From assembly GCF_008329605.1 (NCBI RefSeq), contig NZ_NPKO01000001.1, positions 496,001 through 560,000 on the forward strand: a DNA stretch of 64,000 nucleotides, given 5' to 3'. The DNA is from Mycolicibacterium sp. P9-64 (lineage in GTDB: Bacteria > Actinomycetota > Actinomycetes > Mycobacteriales > Mycobacteriaceae). Of this stretch, positions 45,179 to 55,924 are shown piece by piece. The notes beneath the pieces were generated by a model, which saw only the letters and a program-made list of their open reading frames with translations, did not search any database and was not told where the DNA came from. A program made the translations under genes and the position numbers. Position 1 is the stretch's first letter, and every line of letters starts with the position of its first letter.

Positions 45179-47826
45179 TGACCAGCGGTGATGCGCTGAC
45201 GGGGAGGGATACCGAACTCGTAACCCTGCGCCGAGCGCTGAGCGGGATCGGCAACTACGCGGGTGTGGTGATCGCGGGGGCGGCGGGCGTCGGCAAGACG
45301 CGACTCGCGCGCGAGTTGTTGCAGCAGGCTGCGGCGTCCGGCACTCGCACCACCTGGGTGGTCGGAACGGCGTCAGGGCGGCCAATTCCGTTGGGCGCGT
45401 TCAATGCAGCCCTCGTCGACACGGCCGATACCGATGCCGCCAACCCCGTGCCCAGCGTGCGGAAGGTGATCAGTTCACTCGTCGCCCAGCAACGGGGCGG
45501 GCGGTTCGTCCTCGGCATCGACGACGCACACCTGCTCGACGAGTTCTCCGCGCACGTCGTGCATCAGCTCGCGCAGACCCGCGAGGCCCGACTCGTCGTG
45601 ACGTTGCGTACTGGCGGCGATGAACCGGACGCCGTGAAGGCGTTGTGGAAGGACGGTCTGCTGGCCCGTCTCGATCTGGAGCCGCTGTCAGCCGAAGCGG
45701 CCCGCGCGATGGTCGAGGAGGAGTTGAACGGCCCGATCGACGCGCGTAGTGCCCAACGGTTCTTCCGGCTCACCGGCGGCAACGCTCTCTTCCTGCAGCG
45801 GCTCGTCAAGGACCAGGTGGCGGCAGGCCGGATCAGAGAAGTGTCCGGCGTGTGGATCTGGGACGGCCGCGTCGCCGTTTCGCAGAGTATGAGCGATCTG
45901 GTCGGCAACGAGTTGGACCGGTTGGCGCCAGAGGTCGCGCTGGTGGTCGATTGCCTGTCGCAGTACGAGCCGATGGACGTCGACATTCTCGCCGAGGTGG
46001 TGGGGCGCGAGCACCTGGCCGCGGCCGAGCAGATGCACCTGGTCACCGTCGAGCGCTCGACCGGCGCGCTGATGGCCCGTCTGGCGCACCCGCTGTACGG
46101 CGAGTTGCGGCGGGCCACTGCTGGCGAGATGTATCTGTCGAACGTGCGCGGGGACGTGGCCAAGAGGTTGGCGGGTAGGGCTGACAACGATCCCCAGACC
46201 ACGGTGCGCCGCGCGCTGCTGACGTTGGAATCCGATCTGCCCCCCAACCCCGAGCTGTATCTGGACGCGGCCCGGCACACGATGAAGCTCCTGGACCTGG
46301 ATCTCGCTGACCGACTGGCCACTGCCGCCGCAGCGTGCGGTCTCCAGGCCGCCGTCGAACTTCAGGCGATCAACCGACTGGTGGCCGGGCGAGGAGAGGT
46401 GGCCGAGGAGTTGCTGCGCGACCTCAGCGCGCATGCGGGCACCGATCGGCACCGCTGGACGACGCTGCGGGCCGCCAACCTGATCTGGATGCTCGGCAGG
46501 CCCGCCGAGGCGTCGGCCGTCCTTGCCGAATTGGCCGCAGGACCGGAGACGGACGCCGAGCGTGCTGCCCGCCTCGCCGTCGAAGCGTGCGTCGACGCCG
46601 TCTTCACCCGCTGCGTGGATGCCGAGGAAAAGGCAAGAGCCGCATTGGAATCCGGTGAACTCGCCGACATCAACGCGATGGTGGCCGCCGTGGCGCTGAT
46701 GATGGCATCCGGCGCACTCGGACATGCCGATGCCATCACCCCGGTGGCGCGCGCCGCGCTCGACAGGGCGACCAATTCGTTCGAGACGGCACACATGCGG
46801 TTCTGGTTCGGTGGTGTGTATGCCAGGGCCTGTCGTTTGACTGGCCGCATCGAGGAATGCCACGAAGCCGCGACGGTCCTATTCGGCATGGCCAACGACA
46901 TGCCGGGCCTGGCCTACGCCAACCTCGCGTTCCTCATGGGCACGGCCGAGATCATGCGTGGTGATCTGCGGGCTGCCGAGAAGCTGCTGCACGAGGCATT
47001 GGCGAGAGTCGACAACCACGGAATCACAACGGGTTTGCGACCCGCATGCACGTTTGCGCTAGCCGAGACACACGCCAAACTCGGTGACGCAGAGGCGGCC
47101 GAGGCAATGCTGACCGAGGCGCGCGAGTGTGCCAGACCGGACTTCCTGTTCATGCAGACCGCGCTGGCGACCGCCACCGGCTGGACGCTGGCCGCGAGCG
47201 GTTCGCTCAAGCGCGCCATCGAGACCGTGCTCGCGGAAGCCGTCGTGGCACGCGACCGGGGACAGCCCACCCACGAGTTGTCCTGCCTGCAGGCTGCCGT
47301 GCAGTGGGGTGCCACCGTCGAGCTGCCCGACATCGCCGTGCGCACCAGGGAGCTGGCCGTCCAGCTGTCCCTTCCGTTGGCTAATGCCGTTGCGCTGCAT
47401 GCCGAATCGTTGCTGAACGGCGATGGGGAGGGTCTGCTTGCCGCCTCCGATGCGTACCAGGCGATCGGTGATAGGTGCACTGCCGCCGATGCGGCCGCCC
47501 AAGCCGCCGTGGCGTTCGCGACTGCGCAATCACGCAGTCGTGGCTTGTTCGCGGCGTCCGTATCCGCGCAGCTGGCCAGCGACTGCGGTGGGCTTTGTAC
47601 GCCGGCCACCCGCAGCCCGGCGTCGCCGACCCCGCTGACGGCACGACAGCGTGAGATCGCCGAGATGGTCGCGGCGGGGTCGTCCAACAAGGAGATCGCC
47701 GACCGGCTGTTCACCTCGGTGCGCACCGTCGAGGGCCATATCCTGAGGGCATGTCAGCGGGTGGGGGCCACCTCGAGGGGTGACCTCGCGAGGATCATGC
47801 GGGCGGGCGGCGCCGCGGGTCTCTAG
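45178..47826 (+). CDS. Large ATP-binding LuxR-family transcriptional regulator (LAL/MalT-like)
   Basis: The GTG at 45178 gives 882 residues; the longer frame reads back through the small secreted protein gene. An N-terminal STAND/AAA ATPase shows Walker A GAAGVGKT (34-41) and Walker B VLGIDDAHLL (Asp115-Asp116). A long TPR-like helical region (about 370-790) follows. The C-terminus (about 815-875) is a LuxR helix-turn-helix: LTARQREIAEMVAAGSSNKE, then VEGHILRACQRVG. Such proteins bind a ligand in the TPR part and activate target promoters. No target is evident in the neighbourhood. Confidence 0.88.
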   Translation: MTSGDALTGRDTELVTLRRALSGIGNYAGVVIAGAAGVGKTRLARELLQQAAASGTRTTWVVGTASGRPIPLGAFNAALVDTADTDAANPVPSVRKVISSLVAQQRGGRFVLGIDDAHLLDEFSAHVVHQLAQTREARLVVTLRTGGDEPDAVKALWKDGLLARLDLEPLSAEAARAMVEEELNGPIDARSAQRFFRLTGGNALFLQRLVKDQVAAGRIREVSGVWIWDGRVAVSQSMSDLVGNELDRLAPEVALVVDCLSQYEPMDVDILAEVVGREHLAAAEQMHLVTVERSTGALMARLAHPLYGELRRATAGEMYLSNVRGDVAKRLAGRADNDPQTTVRRALLTLESDLPPNPELYLDAARHTMKLLDLDLADRLATAAAACGLQAAVELQAINRLVAGRGEVAEELLRDLSAHAGTDRHRWTTLRAANLIWMLGRPAEASAVLAELAAGPETDAERAARLAVEACVDAVFTRCVDAEEKARAALESGELADINAMVAAVALMMASGALGHADAITPVARAALDRATNSFETAHMRFWFGGVYARACRLTGRIEECHEAATVLFGMANDMPGLAYANLAFLMGTAEIMRGDLRAAEKLLHEALARVDNHGITTGLRPACTFALAETHAKLGDAEAAEAMLTEARECARPDFLFMQTALATATGWTLAASGSLKRAIETVLAEAVVARDRGQPTHELSCLQAAVQWGATVELPDIAVRTRELAVQLSLPLANAVALHAESLLNGDGEGLLAASDAYQAIGDRCTAADAAAQAAVAFATAQSRSRGLFAASVSAQLASDCGGLCTPATRSPASPTPLTARQREIAEMVAAGSSNKEIADRLFTSVRTVEGHILRACQRVGATSRGDLARIMRAGGAAGL

Positions 47827-47835
47827 CGGCCTACA

Positions 47836-47900
47836 TCAACGAGTCGTCGTGCGCCGCGGTGAGAGCGCCGCCTGCGTTGCCCGTGTTGACGACTCGTTGA
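47836..47900. repeat. 13-bp inverted repeat downstream of the LuxR-type regulator gene
   Basis: TCAACGAGTCGTC (47836-47848) and GACGACTCGTTGA (47888-47900) are perfect complements around 39 nt. GGCCTAC also occurs just outside each arm. It lies between convergent genes and may be a terminator, or mark the junction of the deletion that truncated the cupin gene. Confidence 0.5.
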
Positions 47901-47979
47901 GACGGCCTACCACCTTGGGTGACCAGTGCTCGGAAACCAGCGACAGCTTCTCTGCGATGTCGAGTGCCTCGTTGACCAT
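47836..47979 (-). pseudogene. Remnant of a cupin-domain gene (N-terminal part only)
   Basis: On the reverse strand an ATG at 47979 opens a 47-codon frame starting VNEALDIAEKLSLVSEHWSP, continuing KVVGRLNE. This is the conserved N-terminus of small bacterial cupins, which normally continue with LVKxxGEFVWHxH. Here homology ends at RLNE and the frame closes at 47836, so the metal-binding barrel is missing. It follows the SDR gene on the same strand. The break falls in the right arm of an inverted repeat. Confidence 0.5.
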
Positions 47980-48018
47980 GATCCAAGCGTCGCACGGTTC
48001 CGGCGCGGAGGGTTGCCG

Positions 48019-48870
48019 CTATTCCTCGACGACGCCCGTCGCGTGCTGCGCGCGGTCCTCGTAGCCCTGCCGTGCCTTCACGTCGAAGTCCAGGAAGACG
48101 CGGTCGTTGCCGGTCTTCTTGGACAGCCAGCGCCTGGTGCGCGGGCCAAGCATCGCGGTGACGGCGCCAACGAACCGCAGTGGACCGGGCACGGACACGT
48201 GGGTCTTGGGCTTGTCGAGCACCTTGACGATCGCCGCGGCGATGTCCTCGGGCTGTACCGGTTTCTGCGCCCCCGTGGCTTTGGTGCCCGAGATCAGTTC
48301 GGTATTGGTGAACGTCGGCATGACCACCGATACTTCGACGCCCTGGGGTGCGAACTCGTCGGCAAGCGCGGTGGACAGCCCGACGACGCCGAACTTGGTT
48401 CCTGCGTAGACCACCTGGCCTGGTACGGCGACCACACCTGCCAGCGACGCGATGTTGATGATGTGCCCGCTGCGGCGCTTGACCATGTCTGGCAGGACCA
48501 GCCGGCAGCCGGTGAGCACCCCGTACAGGTTCACCTCGATGGATGAGCGAATGGCCTCGTCGGACTGGGACAGAAACGGGCCGACCGGCATCACTCCTGC
48601 GTTGTTGATCAACACGTCGATGTGGCCGGATCCGTCGCTGCGGGCCTTGTCGAGGAACGTCGCGAAGGACTCCTGGTCGGTGACGTCGAGCGGGTAGCCC
48701 GACACCGGGCCCAGTGAGCTCAGCCCGCTGACTGCCGATCCGAGGATCGCCACGTCGCGGTCGCCGATGACCACGCGTGCACCCCGCGTCAACAGCGCCT
48801 TCGCGGTGGCGTAGCCGATGCCCCTCGCGGCGCCGGTGATCGCGATGGTCCTACCTCGGATGTTGTCCAT
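48019..48870 (-). CDS. Short-chain dehydrogenase/reductase under a palindromic operator
   Basis: The ATG at 48870 gives 283 residues. Classical SDR motifs are present: ITGAARGIGYATA, NNAGVMP, INIASLAG with the catalytic Ser, and YAGTK. The C-terminal 60 residues are an extension (LSKKTGNDRVFLDFDVKARQ) found in mycobacterial SDRs acting on lipid-like substrates. A 24-bp palindrome sits directly before the start, so the gene is likely controlled by a TetR-type repressor encoded elsewhere. The exact substrate is unknown. Confidence 0.85.
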   Translation of the reverse strand: MDNIRGRTIAITGAARGIGYATAKALLTRGARVVIGDRDVAILGSAVSGLSSLGPVSGYPLDVTDQESFATFLDKARSDGSGHIDVLINNAGVMPVGPFLSQSDEAIRSSIEVNLYGVLTGCRLVLPDMVKRRSGHIINIASLAGVVAVPGQVVYAGTKFGVVGLSTALADEFAPQGVEVSVVMPTFTNTELISGTKATGAQKPVQPEDIAAAIVKVLDKPKTHVSVPGPLRFVGAVTAMLGPRTRRWLSKKTGNDRVFLDFDVKARQGYEDRAQHATGVVEE

Positions 48871-48875
48871 GTGAT

Positions 48876-48899
48876 CAAACTTTACACGTGTCAACTTTG
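48876..48899. promoter_or_regulatory. 24-bp palindromic operator candidate before the SDR gene
   Basis: The core TTTACACGTGTCAA (48881-48894) has one mismatched pair. Beyond a second mismatch the arms extend as CAAA (48876-48879) and TTTG (48896-48899). Centre and length fit a TetR-family site. It begins 6 bp upstream of the SDR ATG and may cover the -35 sequence TTGACA on the reverse strand. Confidence 0.55.
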
Positions 48900-49060
48900 G
48901 TTGAGAAGCAGTGCTTGCATCCCGCTGGTTTCCGATCACGATGAGCAGAAGGGGCCAGTCTGGAATGCACGAGAACGCCCCGCGTTGGACAGTTAGGTGA
49001 TGGCCGTACCTGCACTTGACTACCTGCGATTCGTGGCCGATACGAGAAGGTGAGCCGACC

Positions 49061-50176
49061 ATGAACGTCCCGCTTTCGATCCTCGACCTGGCGCCGATCA
49101 GCGCGGGCAGCGACGCGGCGACGGCGCTGCACAACACCGTCGATCTGGCGCAGCGGGCCGAGCAGTGGGGCTTCCGCCGCTACTGGATTGCCGAACACCA
49201 CTTCGTCGCCGTCGCGAGCTCGTCGCCCGCCGTCCTGATCGGCCAGATCGCCGCCGCGACGCAGACCATCCGGGTCGGCGCGGCCGCCGTGCAACTTGGT
49301 CACACCACCGCCGTCGCCGTCGTCGAGAGCTTCGGCATGCTCGACGCGTTCCACCCCGGCCGCATCGACCTCGGCGTCGGCCGGTCAGGCCAGCGCAGGC
49401 GCGAGGCAGCCAAGCAGCCGCCGAGCGACACACCAAAGCCGCCGCAGGAATGGCGCGAGATCGACGGCGTCGTCGTGCCGCCATCCTTCGACCTCGGTGC
49501 GTTGTTGCGCAATCCTCGGCTGAAGGTACGAATGGCGGTACTGCAGCAGCCCGAGGCGGTTCCCCCGGACTTCGGGGACCAGGTGGGTGACATCCTGGCG
49601 ATGCTGAACGGCACGTACGCACCGGAAGGTGTCGAGTCGCACGCCGTGCCGGGGGAGCGGGCCCCGTTGTCGCCGTGGGTATTCGGAAGCAGCAAGGGGC
49701 AGAGCGCACAGGTCGCAGGCGCCAACGGGCTGCCGTTCGTGGCGAGCTATCACATCACCCCTGCAACCGCGCTGGAAGCCGTCGACGCCTACCGCGCGGC
49801 GTTCCAGCCGTCGGACACGCTGCGCGAGCCCTACGTGGTGCTCTCGGCGGACATCGTGGTCGCCGACGACAGCGACACCGCACGCAGGCTGGCCTCCAGC
49901 TATGGGCACTGGGTGTATTCGATCCGCGCGGGTGACGGCGCGGTGCCGTATCCGGACCCAGATTCCGTGCCGCCGCTCACGGCAGAGCAGCTCGCGGTGG
50001 TCGAGGACCGCACGAAGACACAGTTCGTCGGCGACCCCGACGAGGTCGCGCACCGCCTCGATGCGCTGCAGCGGGTGACGGACGCCGATGAGTTGGTCGT
50101 CACGTCAGTCACGCATCGGCACGAAGATCGGTTACGTTCGCACGAGTTGATTGCCAAGCAGTGGGGCTTGCAGTGA
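49061..50176 (+). CDS. Luciferase-like flavin monooxygenase (LLM family)
   Basis: The ATG at 49061 with AAGGTGA upstream gives 371 residues. The N-terminus (LSILDLAPISAGSDAATALH) and YWIAEHHFVAVASSSPAVLI with the HH motif are typical of MsnO8-type luciferase-like oxidoreductases. GRIDLGVGRSGQRR and GNGLPFV-type segments complete the TIM barrel. It would use FMN or F420 to oxidise a small organic molecule. F420 use is possible, since an F420 enzyme (fgd) lies 2.4 kb away, but sequence alone does not decide the cofactor. Confidence 0.85.
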   Translation: MNVPLSILDLAPISAGSDAATALHNTVDLAQRAEQWGFRRYWIAEHHFVAVASSSPAVLIGQIAAATQTIRVGAAAVQLGHTTAVAVVESFGMLDAFHPGRIDLGVGRSGQRRREAAKQPPSDTPKPPQEWREIDGVVVPPSFDLGALLRNPRLKVRMAVLQQPEAVPPDFGDQVGDILAMLNGTYAPEGVESHAVPGERAPLSPWVFGSSKGQSAQVAGANGLPFVASYHITPATALEAVDAYRAAFQPSDTLREPYVVLSADIVVADDSDTARRLASSYGHWVYSIRAGDGAVPYPDPDSVPPLTAEQLAVVEDRTKTQFVGDPDEVAHRLDALQRVTDADELVVTSVTHRHEDRLRSHELIAKQWGLQ

Positions 50177-50278
50177 CGCAAGGCAAGGGCATCGAATACG
50201 GCGGGATCGCGTTGCGGAAGCACCTCGGCATCTAAGCTTCGCGGCAACGGGGGTTACGCCGACGTCCCGGGGGGAATC

Positions 50279-51615
<1,337 letters not shown>

Positions 51616-51704
51616 TCAGCCGCTTCCGCCACGCAGCGAATTGCGCAACTCATCGATAGTGGTTCGTACCAGGGTGAAACCGACTTGCTGGCAACGGAGT
51701 CAAG

Positions 51705-52433
51705 TCAGCGTGCGGCTTGCTCGGCAGCCTCGCGGATCGGTCCGCGCCACACCGGACCGTGACCGGGTAGCACCACCTCGGCGTCCAGGAGTCCGAGCGC
51801 GGCAAGGCTGCGCACACAATCGTCCTGGTCGTGGTTGAACAGGCTGGGCAGCAGTTGTGGTCCACGCCGCGTGGACACCGGATGGCCGGTCACCAGTGCG
51901 TCCCCACTGACGAGCACCCCGTCCACCATGTAGGAGCAGTGCCCGCCGGTGTGGCCGGGAGTGGGAATCGCCAGCGGGTTGCCTGGCAGGGCCGCGGCGA
52001 CCTCCTCGGTCAACGCGTGGGCGGTCGGGATGCCTTCGCGGTTCAACGCGCCTTTGAGGGCGATCTCCACGGTCCACTTCAGGTAGCTCGGTTGCCACAA
52101 CTTGGTGGCCAGGTCCACCGGTGACACCTGCTCGAGGTACTCGCGGTGGGCGTGACCAACCTCTGCGGCGTGGCAGAAGACCGGCGTGCCATGGTTTTTC
52201 GCGAACCACACGGCGGAACCGAGGTGGTCGACGTGCGCGTGGGTGAGCAGGAAGGCGTGGATGTCGTCGATGCCGAACCCGAGTTGGCGTACCGAGTCGA
52301 GCACTTCGTCGCGCTGGCCGGGGAACCCCGCGTCGATGACGAGCACTCCGGTGTCGTCGGCGACGAGCGTCCAGTTGACCAGGTCGGTGTGAGCAAAGTG
52401 GACGGTGTCGGTGATCTCCGTGAGGGCCGCCAT
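51705..52433 (-). CDS. Metallo-beta-lactamase-fold hydrolase (Rv0406c-like)
   Basis: The 242-residue protein carries the MBL metal-binding set: THAHVDHLG (HxHxDH), PTPGHTGGH, the bridging Asp in VSGDALV and the final His in LPGHGPVW. The family includes glyoxalase II, lactonases and thioesterases; the substrate here is unknown. Its ATG is about 100 bp from the divergent fgd gene, the same order as Rv0406c-Rv0407 in M. tuberculosis. Confidence 0.85.
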   Translation of the reverse strand: MAALTEITDTVHFAHTDLVNWTLVADDTGVLVIDAGFPGQRDEVLDSVRQLGFGIDDIHAFLLTHAHVDHLGSAVWFAKNHGTPVFCHAAEVGHAHREYLEQVSPVDLATKLWQPSYLKWTVEIALKGALNREGIPTAHALTEEVAAALPGNPLAIPTPGHTGGHCSYMVDGVLVSGDALVTGHPVSTRRGPQLLPSLFNHDQDDCVRSLAALGLLDAEVVLPGHGPVWRGPIREAAEQAAR

Positions 52434-52530
52434 GCGACGAGTTTATGCAGTCACCGGGAATGCACTGCGTCACGCCCTGTTGCAGTGGAGTAGAAACGAG
52501 TCGTGCGGACGCGAGGAGCAGAGGATAGAG

Positions 52531-53541
52531 ATGGCTGAACTGAAACTCGGATACAAGGCGTCGGCGGAGCAGTTCGCCCCACGCGAACTCGTCGAACTCG
52601 CCGTGGCGGCTGAAGCGCACGGTATGGACAGTGCAACCGTCAGCGATCACTTCCAACCCTGGCGGCACGACGGCGGTCACGCGCCGTTCTCGTTGGCGTG
52701 GATGACGGCCGTCGGTGAACGCACCGAACGCCTAATCCTCGGCACGTCGGTGCTGACCCCGACCTTCCGCTACAACCCCGCGGTCATCGCGCAGGCGTTC
52801 GCGACGATGGGCTGTCTGTACCCGGACCGGATCTTCCTCGGCGTGGGCACGGGTGAGGCGCTCAACGAGATCGCCACCGGATACGAGGGCGAGTGGCCGG
52901 AGTTCAAGGAGCGCTACGCCCGTCTGCGTGAGTCGGTGCGGCTGATGCGCGAGCTGTGGCTCGGCGACCGTGTCGACTTCGAGGGCGAGTACTACAAGAC
53001 CAAGGGCGCCTCGATCTACGACGTGCCCGACGGCGGCATCCCGATCTACGTCGCGGCGGGCGGACCGCAGGTGGCCAAGTACGCAGGGCGTGCGGGGGAT
53101 GGCTTCATCTGCACCTCCGGCAAGGGCGAGGAGCTGTACAAGGACAAGCTCATCCCCGCCATGCGAGAGGGTGCGGAGGCCGCAGGCAAGAACCCCGACG
53201 ACGTGGACCGGATGATCGAGATCAAGATCTCCTACGACCCGGACCCGAAGCTGGCGCTGGAGAACACCCGGTTCTGGGCGCCGCTGTCGCTGACCGCCGA
53301 GCAGAAGCACAGCATCAACGACCCGATCGAGATGGAGAAGGCGGCCGATGCGCTGCCCATCGAGCAGGTCGCCAAACGCTGGATCGTCGCGTCCGATCCC
53401 GACGAGGCCGTCGAGATGGTCGGGCAGTACGTCAAGTGGGGGCTCAACCACTTGGTGTTCCACGACCCTCGCCACGACCAGCGGAGCTTCCTCGAACTCT
53501 TCAAGAACGATCTCGAGCCGAGGTTGCGCAAGCTGGGCTAG
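52531..53541 (+). CDS. fgd: F420-dependent glucose-6-phosphate dehydrogenase
   Basis: The ATG at 52531 follows GAGGATAGAG and gives 336 residues, the length of M. tuberculosis FGD1. The catalytic residues known from FGD1 are conserved: His40 and Trp44 in SDHFQPW, and Glu109 in GTGEAL. The barrel shows the cofactor loop VGTGEA and the phosphate-binding region around KHSIND. It reduces cofactor F420 with glucose-6-phosphate, feeding F420H2 to deazaflavin reductases. In M. tuberculosis pta follows directly; here 4.5 kb intervene. Confidence 0.97.
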   Translation: MAELKLGYKASAEQFAPRELVELAVAAEAHGMDSATVSDHFQPWRHDGGHAPFSLAWMTAVGERTERLILGTSVLTPTFRYNPAVIAQAFATMGCLYPDRIFLGVGTGEALNEIATGYEGEWPEFKERYARLRESVRLMRELWLGDRVDFEGEYYKTKGASIYDVPDGGIPIYVAAGGPQVAKYAGRAGDGFICTSGKGEELYKDKLIPAMREGAEAAGKNPDDVDRMIEIKISYDPDPKLALENTRFWAPLSLTAEQKHSINDPIEMEKAADALPIEQVAKRWIVASDPDEAVEMVGQYVKWGLNHLVFHDPRHDQRSFLELFKNDLEPRLRKLG

Positions 53542-53550
53542 CGCGTCGCG

Positions 53551-53904
53551 TCAGTCCTTGGGGCAGTATGCGGTCTCGGCGGCGACGACCAACGTTATGG
53601 CCTGTTGTGGTTGCACGCCTGGCTTGTTCTTCGCGATCAGGTTCGCGATCGACCGCTTGGAGTTGGCCTTCAGTTGCGCGCAGATCTGGTGGCCGACCGA
53701 AATCATCGAGGCATCGCCCTGCGGACAGTCGAAGGCACTCTGACCACACGCCAGGTTGTTGGCCTTGAGTAGATCGAGGAACTGCTGGTCGTTCCCGTCG
53801 GCGTGAGCAGGAGCCGCGACGACGAGCATGACGGACGAACACGCCACGATGACGAGCATGACGGACGAACACGCCACGATGACGGTGGCCCAGATGCGTT
53901 GCAC
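53551..53904 (-). CDS. Secreted DUF732 protein with duplicated signal-peptide segment
   Basis: The 117-residue product has an N-terminal hydrophobic segment lengthened by an exact repeat, IVACSSVMLV twice, before AAPAHA, where cleavage is expected. The mature domain of about 80 residues has the DUF732 pattern: FLDLLKANNLAC, CPQGDASMISVGHQICAQL and the final YCPKD, with four cysteines. DUF732 proteins are small exported mycobacterial proteins of unknown function. The gene is convergent with fgd, 9 bp apart. Confidence 0.8.
   Translation of the reverse strand: MQRIWATVIVACSSVMLVIVACSSVMLVVAAPAHADGNDQQFLDLLKANNLACGQSAFDCPQGDASMISVGHQICAQLKANSKRSIANLIAKNKPGVQPQQAITLVVAAETAYCPKD
53821..53880. repeat. 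Perfect 30-bp tandem duplication inside the DUF732 signal peptide
   Basis: Copies at 53821-53850 and 53851-53880 are identical (unit begins GACGAGCATGACGG on the plus strand). The unit is a multiple of three, so the frame is kept and ten residues are repeated. Identity suggests a recent event. Confidence 0.9.
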
Positions 53905-54081
53905 CTGATCAGCCTAGATGTCCGAGCACACCCCCGCGGACGACGGTGGCTGGCACCTGGGGATCGCGGAGGCGCCGGTGGGGCCGGGATCTGCAAATCC
54001 GCACGTCTCCCGGCTAGATGACCAGTCAGGGGCCGTGCGGCGTCGGCCGACCATTGATGCGGTACACCCAGTGCCGGTTGG

Positions 54082-55791
54082 TCAGAAGGGCGGTGGGTCT
54101 TCGTCGATGGCGCGTTGGTTGCGTTGGCGTTCGGCGCGGAGGCGTTGAGCGGTCTGTTGGGCGCGGGTGGTCGTGCGGGTGGGCATGGTGAGGCCGCGTT
54201 CGGGTGACCGTGTGGCTGCTTCGGGTGTGACGGTGCCCGGCGGCAGCGGTGTGGTGGTGTCCCAGTGGGGGAAGTGCAGTCTGGCGCCGGGTGGTCGGGT
54301 GTAGCGGTGTCCGGTGGGGCTGATCCACACGATGGTGCCGTCACCGAGCTGCTGGTCGGTCCAGCCGGTGGGTCCGGTCCAGAAGGTTTTGAGTAGGTGG
54401 TGTTTTCGGCATAGGGCTTTGAGGTTGCCGGGGTGGGTCAAGCCGCCGGGTCCGTGGGGGGTGGTGTGGTCGAGGTCGCAGCGTTCGGCGGGGCGGTTGC
54501 AGCCGGGGAAGGTGCAGGTGTGGTCGCGGTTGCGGACGAAGCGGGCCAGTTTCGTCGAGGGTCGGTAGTGCGGTTCGGCGCATAGCTCGGCCGCGGTGGG
54601 TATCCGGCGTACGGGGGCGCCGAGGGCGATGAGCTCGGCCAGGAGCGGGGTGGGCACGATGCCGCCGCCGGCGATCACCGCCAATCCCGAAGCAGGGCTG
54701 CGGTGTTCGGGGTGTGGCTGGTGGTCTGACGGCTCGGACTCGCGCTTGGGTTCGGGGTCGAAGTCGGCTGCTGGCTCCGCACCTGTCCCGTGCTCCGATC
54801 CAGCCGGTGGTGCGTCGGCTGTCGGTCCGGCATTCGGCCCCGGCTCTGCTGGGGGTCCAGGGTCGGGATTTGGCCCCGGTCCCGGGTCGGGCGGTGGTGG
54901 TCCCGGGTCGGGAGTCGTCTCGGTAGTTGCTCCGGGGTGGGGGTGGTGGTCGGTGAGGATGTGGATGACGATGGCCTCGGCGCGGGTGTCGGGTCCCGAC
55001 GCGGTGCAGTCGGGGCGCCCGCAGGTGCAGGGCAGGTGGGTGCCGCCGGCGCTGATCACCCCGAGGGCGGCGGAGCGGCGCTCGCCGATGCTGCGGGGGT
55101 CATGCGGGCAGGGGTTGGCGGTGAGTTGGGTGAGGCGGCGCGCGACGAGTTCGGCGTCGGCGACGCTCATCCGCGCCCACATGGAGGTGGTGCCGGTGGT
55201 GTCATCGGCGTCACCGAACTTCACGTCGCAACTTCGCGCGGCGGTGTGGAAGCGCAGGACCGCGGCCGGGTCGTGGATCAGGATCGCGGCGTCGATCGCG
55301 TTTTCCAGCTTGGTCACCGACAACGGGCCCAACGATCCGGCGATGGCGGCGAGGTCGGCATCCACCGTCGCCATGATGTCGGGGTCCTCGATGAGTCGGG
55401 TGCGCCAACTCATCGTGTGCGCCAACCCCGCCGCCAGGGTGCCGTCGGCGACCAGTTTCGCGATCTGGGGTAGCCGGTGGCGCAACGCCAGGGCTTGGCA
55501 CATCTGGGTGGACGCCGCACGGGGGCTGATGCCGCTGGCGGCGGCGATCTCAGCGGCGGCACTGTCCCAGCCGTCGCAGGCCCACAGCTCACGCTGCACG
55601 GCCTGCGCGGAGGTGCAGCGGCGGTGGGTGAGTTCGGCGATGGCGGCCATCCGGTGATGGGCCACGGTGGCCGCAGCACGGGTCCAACCGGTCACGGCAT
55701 CAATCAACGCCGCATCATCGACATGCGCCAGGTCATCGCCCTGGGCCAGTTCCTCGACCACGTCTGCAATCGTGCTCGCGGGCCCCGACAT
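54082..55791 (-). CDS. DUF222/HNH endonuclease family protein (13E12-type)
   Basis: The 569-residue protein has an N-terminal DUF222 helical domain (about 1-240), a Pro/Gly-rich low-complexity linker (about 285-370) and an HNH nuclease domain near 420-480: CTFPGCNRPAERCDLDHTTP, then GPGGLTHPGNLKALCRKHH. This is the architecture of the REP13E12 family, repeated and partly mobile in mycobacterial genomes. The biological role is unproven; nuclease activity is inferred from HNH. Its third-codon GC is very high, giving many shadow frames. No flanking repeats were found that would define an element. Confidence 0.85.
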   Translation of the reverse strand: MSGPASTIADVVEELAQGDDLAHVDDAALIDAVTGWTRAAATVAHHRMAAIAELTHRRCTSAQAVQRELWACDGWDSAAAEIAAASGISPRAASTQMCQALALRHRLPQIAKLVADGTLAAGLAHTMSWRTRLIEDPDIMATVDADLAAIAGSLGPLSVTKLENAIDAAILIHDPAAVLRFHTAARSCDVKFGDADDTTGTTSMWARMSVADAELVARRLTQLTANPCPHDPRSIGERRSAALGVISAGGTHLPCTCGRPDCTASGPDTRAEAIVIHILTDHHPHPGATTETTPDPGPPPPDPGPGPNPDPGPPAEPGPNAGPTADAPPAGSEHGTGAEPAADFDPEPKRESEPSDHQPHPEHRSPASGLAVIAGGGIVPTPLLAELIALGAPVRRIPTAAELCAEPHYRPSTKLARFVRNRDHTCTFPGCNRPAERCDLDHTTPHGPGGLTHPGNLKALCRKHHLLKTFWTGPTGWTDQQLGDGTIVWISPTGHRYTRPPGARLHFPHWDTTTPLPPGTVTPEAATRSPERGLTMPTRTTTRAQQTAQRLRAERQRNQRAIDEDPPPF

Positions 55792-55924
55792 TCACCCTGA
55801 CACACCCCGACACCCCAGCCGGCCACGACCACGGCCTGTGGATGAAACGCAGACTGTGGATAACTTCGCCGACCACCGACGCCGAAGGCTCAAAATGTCG
55901 GCGCCGTGTGCTAGGGCCGGAGCG

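Noticed and set aside
50173..50235. 20-codon GTG frame overlapping the luciferase-like gene stop by GTGA (VTQGKGIEYGGIALRKHLGI)
   Set aside because: The overlap looks like translational coupling, but the peptide matches nothing I know and is too short to support; it may be chance.
53918..54148. 76-codon plus-strand frame between the DUF732 and HNH genes
   Set aside because: Its second half is antisense to the HNH gene end and it has no clear initiation signal or family pattern.
54082..55791. DUF222/HNH gene as a complete mobile element
   Set aside because: The family is repeat-associated, but no terminal repeats, target duplication or integrase gene were found around it.
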